Shown here: piece by piece, positions 26,471 to 34,121 of the stretch
How positions within the stretch are numbered: position 1 is the stretch's first letter
How the letters are laid out: each line of letters begins with the position of its first letter
Source: UBA6623 sp965248235
GTDB lineage: Bacteria > Acidobacteriota > Terriglobia > Bryobacterales > UBA6623
Length of the DNA: 64,000 nt
Direction: 5' to 3'
NCBI GenBank assembly: GCA_965248235.1
Contig: CBDFIU010000003.1
Location: 992,001-1,056,000 of the forward strand
Notes under the pieces: generated by a model
Seen by the model: only the letters and a program-made list of their open reading frames with translations
What the model was told of the DNA's origin: nothing
Database searches by the model: none
Position numbers and translations under genes: made by a program

Positions 26471-26575
26471 CTAGTCGGGCTTGCTCACACCTTCGTCCTT
26501 GCCTTCCTCGGCGGAAGGGAACTGCCAGTACTCGACCTTGAGCGGGGTTTCTTGCTGACTGGAACGATTCGATGA
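26471..26575 (-). pseudogene. C-terminal fragment of an unidentified phage gene
   Basis: About 34 residues (QETPLKVEYWQFPSAEEG...) read as protein and end in a stop at 26471, but the frame has no start of its own: it is cut near 26575, where the plus-strand NERD gene begins. Insertion of the NERD segment probably removed the rest. Confidence 0.35.
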
Positions 26576-27303
26576 GACGATCAGCCGGCTCCTTCGTTCG
26601 AGAAACAATGACCCGGCTCTCCATGCTGGAAACGGGCGGAGTGGGTTTCCTGATCGGGCTTTCAATCGGATTCCTGTTGTACTTGGTCGGAGTTCTGATC
26701 GGTCACGGTTGGGCCATCGGCGCATACTTGGCCACAGCGATAGCCGTTTTCTTGGCTGTTCGGATCCTGAACAAGCCTTCCTTCCGATGGAACTACAAGA
26801 ATCTTCGGAAAGGCGTGTATGCCGAGACCCACGTGGGGCAAATGATCGAAAAAGCCATCACTGCCGAAAACTGCGCTGTTGCGCATGGCGTCACTAGGCT
26901 CGAGAAAGGGGGCGATATAGATCATTTGGTGGCAACGCCCACAGCGATCTGGGTAGTCGAAACGAAGTTCCGTCGAGTTCCTCGCAAACACTTCTCAGAT
27001 GTTTTGCGATACATCGCAGAAAGTATTGAAGAGGTACGAAAATGGGCACCGATAGGGACGCCGGTAAAGGGCTGTCTGGTTCTCGTCAAGGAGGACCGAA
27101 AAAAGCCGTGGAATTATTCATATGGCAAAGAGAAGATCACTGCATACACTCCATCGATGCTGGACGATGAGCTGAAAAGGGAAGCACAGAAGAAGCGGGT
27201 GATCGATAAACGAGTCACGGAGAAAATTTGGGAGCTTGGCCGTTCGCGGGCAAGCCTGCAAACGAAACTGCCCAAGCCGAAAATCCGGATTTTCGGCTTC
27301 TGA
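26572..27303 (+). CDS. Membrane-anchored NERD-domain nuclease-like protein
   Basis: 243 residues. Two TM helices (about 25-45 and 50-68) anchor a NERD (nuclease-related) domain, about residues 83-190. The PD-(D/E)XK-type residues are visible: E in VYAETHVGQ, D in GGDIDHLV, and ExK in IWVVETKF. A basic C-terminal tail follows (KLPKPKIRIFGF). NERD proteins are thought to act on DNA or in stress and defence, mostly uncharacterised. The gene is on the plus strand against the phage direction and lies between IS1595 copies 2 and 3, pointing to acquisition. ATG 26608 is an alternative start. Confidence 0.8.
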   Translation: MRRSAGSFVRETMTRLSMLETGGVGFLIGLSIGFLLYLVGVLIGHGWAIGAYLATAIAVFLAVRILNKPSFRWNYKNLRKGVYAETHVGQMIEKAITAENCAVAHGVTRLEKGGDIDHLVATPTAIWVVETKFRRVPRKHFSDVLRYIAESIEEVRKWAPIGTPVKGCLVLVKEDRKKPWNYSYGKEKITAYTPSMLDDELKREAQKKRVIDKRVTEKIWELGRSRASLQTKLPKPKIRIFGF

Positions 27304-27376
27304 GCTGCCAGTCGAGCTGGGCCACCGGATAGATACAACCGGCGGTTGACGCTTATGACCTACAACAATTTCGGTA

Positions 27377-28412
27377 GATGGGTATTTACTTGACTCAGGT
27401 ATTGGGAAATAGCCCCTACATGTTGTGGTCGTCCGTAGCGCGTGTCGCGGTGCCTCCGACCAGCGATTTGTAGGGTGCCGGTGGCACGGCGACGGCCTGT
27501 TGAACCAGGCGGTAAAAGAGCTTGCCTCGACTTCTGGACTTGCGGCGGTTGAAGCGGAAGGCGAATTCGTCGAGGTAGGAGTCGAGATGCTCGTGACTGA
27601 CCGCTCCTTGATGCGTGCCCAGTATCCAGCGCTTCACTAACGACACCACGCGGTGCACCCGGGGGAGCAGTTTCGAGGCGCGCGCCGGTTGCCCCTCCAG
27701 GTAGCTCACCTCGTGGCGATAGCCGTCGCCTTCGAGCGGTTCGTATCCCAGCCAACCATCGGTATGGACCACGCTGCCGGGTTCGATCGACTCGCCGACG
27801 AAGGCCATCAAGCTGTCCCCGGAGGCGTTGGGAATGGTGCGTATCCGAACCCGCCCGATGCCGGCACCATCTTCCTCGGCCGCTACTACAATCAGCGCCT
27901 TAGCGTCGGTTTGGCGACCGCGCACGCCCTCCTCCAAGCCTCCTAAGTAAGTCTCGTCAACCTCCACGCGCCCGCTGAGCCGATCGCGTCCGGGCCGCAC
28001 CATGGCGCGCCGGAGCTTATGCAACCAAGTCCAGGCCGTTTTGTAGCTGCCCAGGCCCAACACCCGCTGCAAGCCCAGCGCGCTCGCCCCGTTCTTCTGG
28101 CTCGTGAGCCACCACATGGCTCGAAACCAACTCTGGAGGGGTTGGCGGGTGTCTTGAAATATTGTGCCCGCCGTTGGAGAAGCTTGATGCCCGCAGCCGG
28201 CGCACTCCAGCAGCGCTGTCCGCACCGCCCACGCTTTGTCGTGCCCGCATCGCGGACAACGAAAACCCTCCGGCCAGCGGAGTTGACACAGATACTCTCG
28301 ACAGGCCTGCTCGGTGGCGAAACGCGCCTCGAACTCGGCCAGATTCCGAGGATAATCTTCCATTTCCCCGATCCTACATCTTGTGGTCACCTGAGTCAAG
28401 TAAATACCCATC
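27377..28412 (-). mobile_element. IS1595-family insertion sequence, copy 3
   Basis: 1,036 bp, same ends and orientation as copy 2. Perfect 8-bp duplication TTTCGGTA at 27369-27376 and 28413-28420, showing an independent insertion rather than a composite-transposon end. Confidence 0.95.
27416..28363 (-). CDS. IS1595-family transposase, copy 3
   Basis: 315 residues, intact and nearly identical to copies 1 and 2, with all DDNK-type motifs. The frame can be read 60 residues further upstream through the terminal repeat and flanking DNA, but the start at 28363 is inside the element and shared by all copies. Confidence 0.93.
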   Translation of the reverse strand: MEDYPRNLAEFEARFATEQACREYLCQLRWPEGFRCPRCGHDKAWAVRTALLECAGCGHQASPTAGTIFQDTRQPLQSWFRAMWWLTSQKNGASALGLQRVLGLGSYKTAWTWLHKLRRAMVRPGRDRLSGRVEVDETYLGGLEEGVRGRQTDAKALIVVAAEEDGAGIGRVRIRTIPNASGDSLMAFVGESIEPGSVVHTDGWLGYEPLEGDGYRHEVSYLEGQPARASKLLPRVHRVVSLVKRWILGTHQGAVSHEHLDSYLDEFAFRFNRRKSRSRGKLFYRLVQQAVAVPPAPYKSLVGGTATRATDDHNM

Positions 28413-28547
28413 TTTCGGTATTCGGACACTGCGCGGCGTGTACTGGGCCATGGTGCCGTGCAATGTAGGATCTCGCCCCGCTCGGGGCCTAGAGGCCCGA
28501 TCGGCCACGATGGTTCAGTTACGGGTTGTGGGATCTGAATCATCGCG

Positions 28548-29201
28548 TCATAGGCTACCGAAGGGAACGTAGCGATTCGGCTCGTCGAATTCCGCGGCGA
28601 GAAATTCTGGTATTTGGCTATCGGCCAGCCTCAAGTATCCTCGGAGTTGTCCGCGCTCAATCTCCACCAGGTGGAGTCGGCTTTCGTCTCCGCCGTTGCC
28701 TTCGGCAAACCCGGCTTCGTAGGCCAGCTCCCCTCCCAGTTCGTCGTCGAGGAGCGCCAGCCGTAGAAGTTCGTACTCCTCTTTACTTTCAGGTGTCGGA
28801 AGAGGCCACACCGGAGCCGTTCCGGCTAGCAGGCAGGCAACCTCATAAACGGCGAATTGTTGCGCCCTCTCCGCCTTGATTTCCCAAGCCATGCGCCCGC
28901 GCCTGGGTTCTTCCGGCGGCTCGGGTGGACCAGGCGGCTGCTCCTGGATCGCGGGCTCTTTCTCCTGGGAGCCTGCGGGCTTCTTGTTGTTCCCTATCAG
29001 TGACCTGATCTTCGACCCCCATCCGAGGTAAGCGAAGATGCACAGACCCGTAATGAGAAAAATCCATCGGGCTATGTCGTGATCGATCATAGCGAGCCAC
29101 CCGCTCCAGGTCTTGAGGTCCTCCACCACATCGACAGCCCCAATAAACGTGAGGCACGCCGCCACGACCCCCCAGGCCGATTTCCAAGCTGTTTTCCGCA
29201 T
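28548..29201 (-). CDS. Phage-region membrane protein with IPEFL C-terminal motif
   Basis: 217 residues. Two TM helices (about 10-28 and 45-62), a Pro/Glu linker (about 72-102) and a helical C-terminal domain (KAERAQQFAVYEVACLLAGT). The last 40 residues (VEIERGQLRGYLRLADSQI, then PEFLAAEFDEP) match the end of the neighbouring small protein at 29211-29396. A cytoplasmic domain tethered by two helices is the likely topology. Function unknown. Confidence 0.6.
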   Translation of the reverse strand: MRKTAWKSAWGVVAACLTFIGAVDVVEDLKTWSGWLAMIDHDIARWIFLITGLCIFAYLGWGSKIRSLIGNNKKPAGSQEKEPAIQEQPPGPPEPPEEPRRGRMAWEIKAERAQQFAVYEVACLLAGTAPVWPLPTPESKEEYELLRLALLDDELGGELAYEAGFAEGNGGDESRLHLVEIERGQLRGYLRLADSQIPEFLAAEFDEPNRYVPFGSL

Positions 29202-29210
29202 TCCGCCATA

Positions 29211-29396
29211 CTACTCCCCTTCCTTCCCTCCGGCGGGGTCATCGAACCGCTCGTTGAGGAATTCCGGGATGGGCCTCTTCCTCGAACTCAGATATTTCCG
29301 AAGAGCTGCCCTGTCAATTTCCAGCGGCCTCACTTCCTCGAACGCCCTGATGAATTCCGCTCGTTGTAGTAGGCGGGCACTTGTCCTCAGGCCCAC
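29211..29396 (-). CDS. Small protein sharing the IPEFL motif, possibly 5'-truncated
   Basis: 61 residues from a GTG. RLLQRAEFIRAFEEVR and LEIDRAALRKYL, then IPEFLNERFDDP correspond to the C-terminal domain of the preceding-strand neighbour at 28548-29201, so this looks like a stand-alone or truncated copy of that domain. The start is weak, and the real gene may have begun further upstream. Confidence 0.45.
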   Translation of the reverse strand: MGLRTSARLLQRAEFIRAFEEVRPLEIDRAALRKYLSSRKRPIPEFLNERFDDPAGGKEGE

Positions 29397-29453
29397 CCTT
29401 CCTGATCCGCCCGCACCGCCATCAGCGGTGGAGCTCCCGCCATGCTCCGTCCA

Positions 29454-29675
29454 TCACATGTCCCACAGCGGCTCGGCGATCCGCGCCCCGCACTCCAAGC
29501 AGCGCACGTAGGCACCTTCCTCGTCCTTGCGCGGTGTCGTGGTATGACGATGGGCACAGCCCTTGACCATCAGCAGCACCCAGAATGAGAACACCAGCAG
29601 CAACCCGAAGGAGAACACCAGCAGCAACCCGAAGGAGAACACCGGCATCCCCACGGTGCCTGCGAAATCGCTCAT
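29454..29675 (-). CDS. Small membrane protein with zinc-ribbon-like tail
   Basis: 73 residues from ATG 29675 behind a strong ribosome site (AAAGGAGGCCGC). The TM helix is built from a 24-bp tandem DNA repeat encoding FSFGLLLV twice plus a third degenerate unit, so its length could vary by slippage. The cytoplasmic tail has CAHRH and CLECG, a possible four-ligand zinc site. It overlaps the stop of the upstream zinc-ribbon gene by ATGA. Function unknown. Confidence 0.6.
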   Translation of the reverse strand: MSDFAGTVGMPVFSFGLLLVFSFGLLLVFSFWVLLMVKGCAHRHTTTPRKDEEGAYVRCLECGARIAEPLWDM

Positions 29676-29880
29676 GCGGCCTCCTTTCCATTTCGTGTGC
29701 ATTCGCCGCTGTGCGGGCGGTAGCTTATCTCGCCCGAAAGCTGCAATGGCATCGGGTCTGCCGACAGCACGAACCTGCTGCCGACAGGGCGTGCGCACCA
29801 TGAACACCTGGCCGCCGCACCGGGGGCATTGGCCCTGCCCCACCAGTGTAGCGTGCTCTTTGCAATTCGCCTGCGGTCAT
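29672..29880 (-). pseudogene. Phage zinc-ribbon protein with two frameshifts
   Basis: Three frames together read as one about 69-residue protein: MTAGELQ from ATG 29880 (ribosome site AAGGAG), then EHATLVGQGQCPRCGGQVFM, then VGSRFVLSADPMPLQLSGEI to ECTRNGKEAA. Each junction needs removal of a single base, in the AAA run at 29859-29861 and the CCC run at 29787-29789 (minus reading). The CPRCG and SGEC Cys residues suggest a zinc-ribbon fold common in small phage proteins. Confidence 0.5.
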
Positions 29881-29903
29881 CGGCCACTCCTTGTTGGCTT
29901 GAT

Positions 29904-30225
29904 TCACGCTTGATGTGTCCCTTCAACGCTGCGTTTATCCCTCTCCTCGGTACGAGAGGACAGGTGCTCCGCAGCCTTTCGTAGGTGGTCAAGGGCGTCC
30001 GCATTCTCTCGGCAACTGAACTTGCTTTGCTGATAGAAGTCGATGCGTCCGATTGCGGCCGCAATAACGTCTTCCACAAACGCACCGTTAGGCTCTCGCC
30101 TGTCTTCGCCGCGTCCCAACGGCCCGTTTTGCCACGAGATCGCGAACCCACGACCGAAAGACGCGCCTCCAGCCGGGTTTTCGTCGTTGTCGAGCCAGTG
30201 CTCTTCGAAAATTTTCAGTCTTCAT
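29904..30225 (-). pseudogene. Acb2/Tad1-like anti-defence protein, frameshifted near its start
   Basis: From ATG 30225 (ribosome site AAAGGAG) the intended protein reads MKTENFEEHWLDNDENPAGG, then a GFAISWQNGPLGRGEDRREP block, then GAFVEDVIAAAIGRIDFYQ, then KFSCRENADALDHLRKAAEH and RTEERDKRSVEGTH. The CREN...AL..L...RT..R...VEGT signature is that of a small phage family I associate with the Acb2/Tad1 helical hairpin, proteins that sequester CBASS and Thoeris nucleotide signals. One extra base in the A4/T4 run at 30208-30215 breaks the frame; the hairpin remains open from a TTG at 30119. Family assignment is from memory and moderate. Confidence 0.5.
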
Positions 30226-30278
30226 CTGTTTTCTCCTTTAGGTGGTTCCGCAGTCATCGGCCATTCCTTCGGCCCCTC

Positions 30279-30474
30279 TTAGGCTGCTTCGGTTGACTGT
30301 GTTTCATGGGTTTCCTCCCGTTCCCCCGTCTTCGCCAACGCTGCGATGTAGCTGTACGCCTTGCCGCTGCGCAGCATGCCCGGCGAGATGCGCAGCACCC
30401 GCCAACCGAGCAGCAGCGCCTCGGCGTCCTTCTCGCGGTCCTTCTCGTAGCCCGCGACACGCTGGTGACCGCCG
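30279..30474 (-). pseudogene. Phage endonuclease, C-terminal half (split gene)
   Basis: About 65 residues beginning GGGHQRVAGYEKDREKDAEA and continuing LLLGWRVLRISPGMLRSGKA. This is the second half of small phage endonucleases of the type RHTRGAGF...ALLGWRVLRF. It starts exactly at the end of IS110 copy 1. Its N-terminal half lies at 38592-38763, beyond the plasmid insertion; joined they give AVEFDGLLYRGG followed by HQRVAG, the expected active-site continuation. Confidence 0.8.
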
Positions 30475-30514
30475 CCCCCTGTACCCTTCCAGAGTGGCTG
30501 CCCAGCGCGGTAGT

Positions 30515-31771
30515 TCAAGCTGCCGCTTGGGCCGGCGGCTGACGACGGGCGGGGTCATACAGGGTTCCCTGACGAAGCATGGCGCACAGCACGGCCAGAA
30601 GTCGGTCCGCAAGACCGCGCAACGCGCGCCCGTGAGAATGCCCTCGGCTGCGCAACTGATGGTAATGGTGACGACTGTGGGGGTCGTGTTGGACGCTCAC
30701 TCTCGCCCAATGGTAGAGCGCGTTGCGTAAACGGTCATTGCAGCCGCGACGCATCAAGACGGCGATCTTTTTGCCACTGCGGCGCGTGATCGGGGCGCTG
30801 CCGCAGTAGGCTCGAAGAGCGGGGTAGTCTCGATGGGCGAGAGCCTGTGAGGCCTCGGCCAGCATCGTGGCGGCGACGACACGTCCGACCCCGGGCAAGG
30901 AGAGGATGATCTCGACGTCGCGATGCTGGTGAGGATCCTCGTCGTCCTCGGACGGGGAAGCGAGTTGCTCCAGCAGGGTTTGGAGGCGCCTGGCCAGCTC
31001 GGTTCGCTGCTGGGCGATGAGTCGCAGATGAGGAATGAGTAGAAGAGCGTGTTCGCTCGCTGCGTCGGCCGTTCCGGCAGCAAGTTGGAATCCCGGCGCT
31101 CGCAGTTCGTTGACGATGTCGGCCGATTGGAGCCGGCGAATGCGGTGGGCGCGAAGCAACTTTTCGATTCGTGCCGGTTTCAGTCGACGAGCCTTTGCGG
31201 GGCTGGGAGCCAGTTCCAGCAGGGCCCAGAGCCAAGCTTCGTTGGCGGCTGGGGACAAGCGCAAAAGCTGCGGGTAGTAGCGATAGAGTTGCTCGCGAAG
31301 TTGGCAGCTGTTGCGGTTGAAGCTGCTACGCAACTCATCGTCGAGACGAGTGAGGTCGCGCAGGCGCATCACGAGCGGGTCGTCGACCTCGATGGCATGG
31401 AAGCAATGCGGGTCGGTTCGCAGCGAGCAAGCCAAGACGAAAGCGTCACGGCGGTCGTCTTTGGCGCCGGCCGGGAAATGCCGGTCTCGGAAACGATCGA
31501 GTTGTTTCGGGTTAAGGAAGAAAGCCGAGAATCCCCGTTCGAGCAGCGTTTCGACCAACGCGCCACGCGGGACTTCGATCGCGACCGCGATGGAAGCCGG
31601 CGGGCAGCCGGTCAACTCGAGCAGTTGATTGAGGAACTCGCCGACCGCCGAACCGGAATGAACGACGGTGCGTTCGTGAACGATCTCGCCCTGGGTGTCG
31701 AGCAGACAGATTTGATGGGCCTCGGTGGCCCAGTCGATACCGACGAAGAATTGAAATGCAGATGCAGACAA
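30515..31771 (-). CDS. IS110-family transposase (DEDD recombinase)
   Basis: 418 residues from TTG 31771, chosen because AAGGAG lies 8 nt upstream and the chain then begins SASAFQFFVGIDWATEAH as expected. N-terminal RuvC-like DEDD domain: D in VGIDWATE, E in VAIEVPRGALVETL, and D/D in KDDRRDAF. The C-terminal transposase_20 domain has LPGVGRVVAATMLAEA and the serine in AYCGSAPITRRSG. Apparently intact. The longer frame to 32032 runs through the noncoding left end and is not used. Recombination by this family is guided by an element-encoded bridge RNA. Confidence 0.92.
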   Translation of the reverse strand: MSASAFQFFVGIDWATEAHQICLLDTQGEIVHERTVVHSGSAVGEFLNQLLELTGCPPASIAVAIEVPRGALVETLLERGFSAFFLNPKQLDRFRDRHFPAGAKDDRRDAFVLACSLRTDPHCFHAIEVDDPLVMRLRDLTRLDDELRSSFNRNSCQLREQLYRYYPQLLRLSPAANEAWLWALLELAPSPAKARRLKPARIEKLLRAHRIRRLQSADIVNELRAPGFQLAAGTADAASEHALLLIPHLRLIAQQRTELARRLQTLLEQLASPSEDDEDPHQHRDVEIILSLPGVGRVVAATMLAEASQALAHRDYPALRAYCGSAPITRRSGKKIAVLMRRGCNDRLRNALYHWARVSVQHDPHSRHHYHQLRSRGHSHGRALRGLADRLLAVLCAMLRQGTLYDPARRQPPAQAAA

Positions 31772-31950
31772 GACAGACTCCTTTCGCCAGCCGCCGCAAC
31801 CAACGGCACCCCTGTACTGGCGCTCGAACAAACGGCGCGAACTCCCCACTGGGCTTTCGGTTGCGGACCACACCGGGAGGGCGCAAGTCCCCCCCAGGCG
31901 TTCGATCGCAGGGGGCGAAGGGCGCTCCTCTCGGGTGGCCGGTCTTCTAT
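31772..31950 (-). ncRNA. Candidate IS110 bridge RNA region
   Basis: The 179-bp noncoding end upstream of the transposase is GC-rich and contains several short self-complementary stretches. In IS110 elements this position encodes the bridge RNA that pairs with donor and target DNA. No loops were assigned; inference from position only. Confidence 0.3.
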
Positions 31951-32135
31951 GAACTACCGCGCTGGGCAGCCACTCTGGAAGGGTACAGGGGGTATCCCGA
32001 ATGGACGTGGAAAACTCCCCTGATGCACACAAGCCTGTGGAAATAAGCGATTCAGGCTTTCTGACGATTCGGGAGCGCCGGGGGAGCCTAGAGGTCCAAA
32101 CCGGCCCGCCAAGGCCGCTGAGAGGCTGGGAAAGG

Positions 32136-33110
32136 CTATTCAGCTAGGCGGAGCGGTGCGGGAGCCGGAGGGACCGCTGGTTTCGAGGGCAAGAGGATCA
32201 AGACACCCGGAGCCGTGGTGTAGTTCAGGTCCGGCCAGGCCATCTTGATCTTCTTCAACTCGCGCAGCACCTTGCTTCGGAAGTTTAGGACGGTGCGCTT
32301 GTCGCTGGCGTTGTCCGGGTGCGCTCCGAACTGGCGGTAGACCTGCCCCCACGTGAGGCGTAGCGGAGCACGAAGCGGGAAGGTGCGATAGGTCAGCCAG
32401 AGGTAGAGGTCAAGGCCCAACGTGGAGCGTTTGAGGGCCGTGAGGGTGTTCATGTTAAGCGGTACGGGGTGGCGGATGATCTCGTTGAAGAACGCCTCAC
32501 CTAAATAAATCTTGCTGGCCCACAGCGAGGACTGATCGGGCGTGCGCTCGTTCCACCAAAACTCGCCCCGCTCGGCGATCAGCGAGGATACGAATTGCTC
32601 CCCGTGCTCGTCTTCGTAGGTCATTGAAACCGTGCAACCAAACAGCCGCTTCATCTGGTTGCGGAGCTTGGTGTGTACGTTGCCGCCGCCGCTGCTGTAG
32701 ACTCCCAGCGCCCGCATGAACTCGGCTAGCGACGGTCCTAGGATCAGCACACGGTTTCGAGTCCGTACCGCTTCGGTCGAAACCCAGGCGAGAATCAGGC
32801 GGGGGAAGTTGCCATAGGGGAGCTTGTTGCTACCACCAGCGATCATGTGGAGCGTGTAGGGGCCGTTGGTGCGCTTGTACTGGAGGCGGTTGCCGGGGTT
32901 GGTGCGCGGCAATGAGCACAACACCATCATCCGCGCCATGAAACCCCGGTCGGGGTCCGCTTCGCTGGCCGAGACAAGCTGGTTCACCTGATCGGCAAGG
33001 GTGAAGCCCCGTTGCGGGGGCGGCGGTGCTGCGCGGAGCGCCTGGACCGGACCGCCCAGGCTGCCGAAGACCTCACCGACGGGAACCAACTCGCTGCGTT
33101 TGCTCCGCAT
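32136..33110 (-). CDS. repA: Plasmid replication initiator RepA (RepA_C family)
   Basis: 324 residues of the RepA_C family (plasmid-encoded RepA). Blocks ARMMVLCSLPRTNPGNRLQY, YTLHMIAGGSNKLPYGNFPR, EFMRALGVYSSGG and GLDLYLWLTYRTF are the conserved core, and LRELKKIKMAWPDLNY ends it. This protein would bind iterons at the plasmid origin and start replication. The gene is intact, with ATG 33110. An iteron/DnaA-box origin lies at 37140-37270; if the plasmid is circularised through its repeated GGTATCCCGAATGGACG ends, that origin would sit close to the 3' side of repA. Confidence 0.9.
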   Translation of the reverse strand: MRSKRSELVPVGEVFGSLGGPVQALRAAPPPPQRGFTLADQVNQLVSASEADPDRGFMARMMVLCSLPRTNPGNRLQYKRTNGPYTLHMIAGGSNKLPYGNFPRLILAWVSTEAVRTRNRVLILGPSLAEFMRALGVYSSGGGNVHTKLRNQMKRLFGCTVSMTYEDEHGEQFVSSLIAERGEFWWNERTPDQSSLWASKIYLGEAFFNEIIRHPVPLNMNTLTALKRSTLGLDLYLWLTYRTFPLRAPLRLTWGQVYRQFGAHPDNASDKRTVLNFRSKVLRELKKIKMAWPDLNYTTAPGVLILLPSKPAVPPAPAPLRLAE

Positions 33111-33196
33111 GGCTTCATTCTGCCACAGCCCGCCGCTCCGGTTTACTGGAGAAAGCCCATCGTTTTTTGTACAGTACGAGGGACGGAGATCACTAG

Positions 33197-33835
33197 ATGA
33201 TCGAGCACTTGCGGGGAAGAGATCGCAAGCTGGAACCGCTCGGATGGACCGGCCCGGGAGCGGAGTGGATCACGCTTGTGTGCCTTCACAGCGGCGTGTT
33301 CACGCGGGCGCAGTTCTGCCACTACTTCAATGCAAAGCGAATGACAGCGCTGCGATTCGTGAAGACCTTAATCGAGCGGCGGGTGGCCGTTGAAACCGAT
33401 CTAGTTCCTTTCAACGGCGGCGGCAAAACGTGCCGCATATTGAGCAAGGCGATCTACAAGGCGCTGGGCGTCGAGAACATCCGCCACCGGCGAGGCGCCA
33501 GCCAACCGCTTGTCATGCGGAGGCTTTTGTCGCTCGATTTTGTCCTCGAACATTCCAATATGATCTGGCTCCCCGCCGAGTCGGAGAAGCTCGAGTTTTT
33601 TGAAGAGATCGGCTTGCCGCTGCGCTTGATTCCGCGCCGGATTTACTACGGTGTGGCGGGCAACCGCAAGCGCTACTTTGCGCTCAAACTGCCCATTGCC
33701 GTGGAACATGACATCGTCACCTTTGTCTACGCCGATCCGGGCCACCAGACGCATACCGAACTCCACGCGTGGGGAGCCGCGCATGGGCCGCTTTGGGATG
33801 GGCGGCGGCTCCGTCAGGGACAAGCCATGAATTGA
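33197..33835 (+). CDS. Plasmid-associated winged-helix protein
   Basis: 212 residues, divergent from repA across an 86-bp gap. N-terminal winged-helix-like region (HSGVFTRAQFCHYFNAKRMT, then LRFVKTLIERRVAV) and a C-terminal part with VEHDIVTFVYADPGHQTHTE. Proteins of this appearance are regular neighbours of RepA_C genes and may regulate replication; a link with replication-relaxation proteins is possible. The shared gap contains a GTACAGTAC palindrome near 33170 that could be an operator. Confidence 0.65.
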   Translation: MIEHLRGRDRKLEPLGWTGPGAEWITLVCLHSGVFTRAQFCHYFNAKRMTALRFVKTLIERRVAVETDLVPFNGGGKTCRILSKAIYKALGVENIRHRRGASQPLVMRRLLSLDFVLEHSNMIWLPAESEKLEFFEEIGLPLRLIPRRIYYGVAGNRKRYFALKLPIAVEHDIVTFVYADPGHQTHTELHAWGAAHGPLWDGRRLRQGQAMN

Positions 33836-33869
33836 CGCCGAAGCAGGAGATCAACCTGATAGCGAAGCC

Positions 33870-34121
33870 ATGCAAGATGATGAGGAGTTTCTAGCTTACG
33901 GCGGCTTCGGGGGAGCTATGAAACGGCTTGGGGTGCTCTACGAAATGCCCGAAGCGGAGGTCACAGAAGGAGTCTCGATTGACGACTACGATAATGGCGG
34001 GCCGTGCGCTTTGCAGATCAAGATGGATCGGCTGAGGAGGGTCGGCTTTTCGAGTTACAAACGCCTTGCCACGATGTTACAGGGTCAGGGGGGGGACTCC
34101 CCACCGTTTGTCAAGTGCTGA
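33870..34121 (+). CDS. Hypothetical plasmid protein, 3' end replaced by IS110 fragment
   Basis: The first about 75 residues (MQDDEEFLAYGGFGGAMKRL, EGVSIDDYDNGGPCALQ) are plasmid-encoded. The frame then enters a fragment of IS110 at about 34095 and stops. A second, altered copy of 33914-34094 follows at 34694-34930 and continues into other plasmid sequence, so this gene appears interrupted. Not recognised. Confidence 0.4.
   Translation: MQDDEEFLAYGGFGGAMKRLGVLYEMPEAEVTEGVSIDDYDNGGPCALQIKMDRLRRVGFSSYKRLATMLQGQGGDSPPFVKC

Larger units (their letters stand above)
30475..31992 (-). mobile_element. IS110-family insertion sequence, copy 1, with 42-bp perfect inverted repeats
   Basis: About 1,518 bp bounded by a perfect 42-bp inverted repeat (30475-30516 and 31951-31992; outer end CCCCCTGTACCCTTCC). 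It carries one full-length transposase. Left neighbour is the nuclease fragment, right neighbour the plasmid sequence beginning GTATCCCGAATGGACG. Long terminal repeats are unusual for IS110 elements. Confidence 0.8.

Noticed and set aside
25132..28412. Composite transposon made of IS1595 copies 2 and 3 around the NERD gene
   Set aside because: Each copy has its own distinct 8-bp duplication, showing separate insertions.
31049..32023. Plus-strand frame over the IS110 transposase
   Set aside because: Antisense of a well-supported transposase, with no recognisable domains.
30515..32032. 505-residue version of the IS110 transposase
   Set aside because: The first 87 residues come from the noncoding left end and flank; the TTG at 31771 has a proper ribosome site and the family-standard start.
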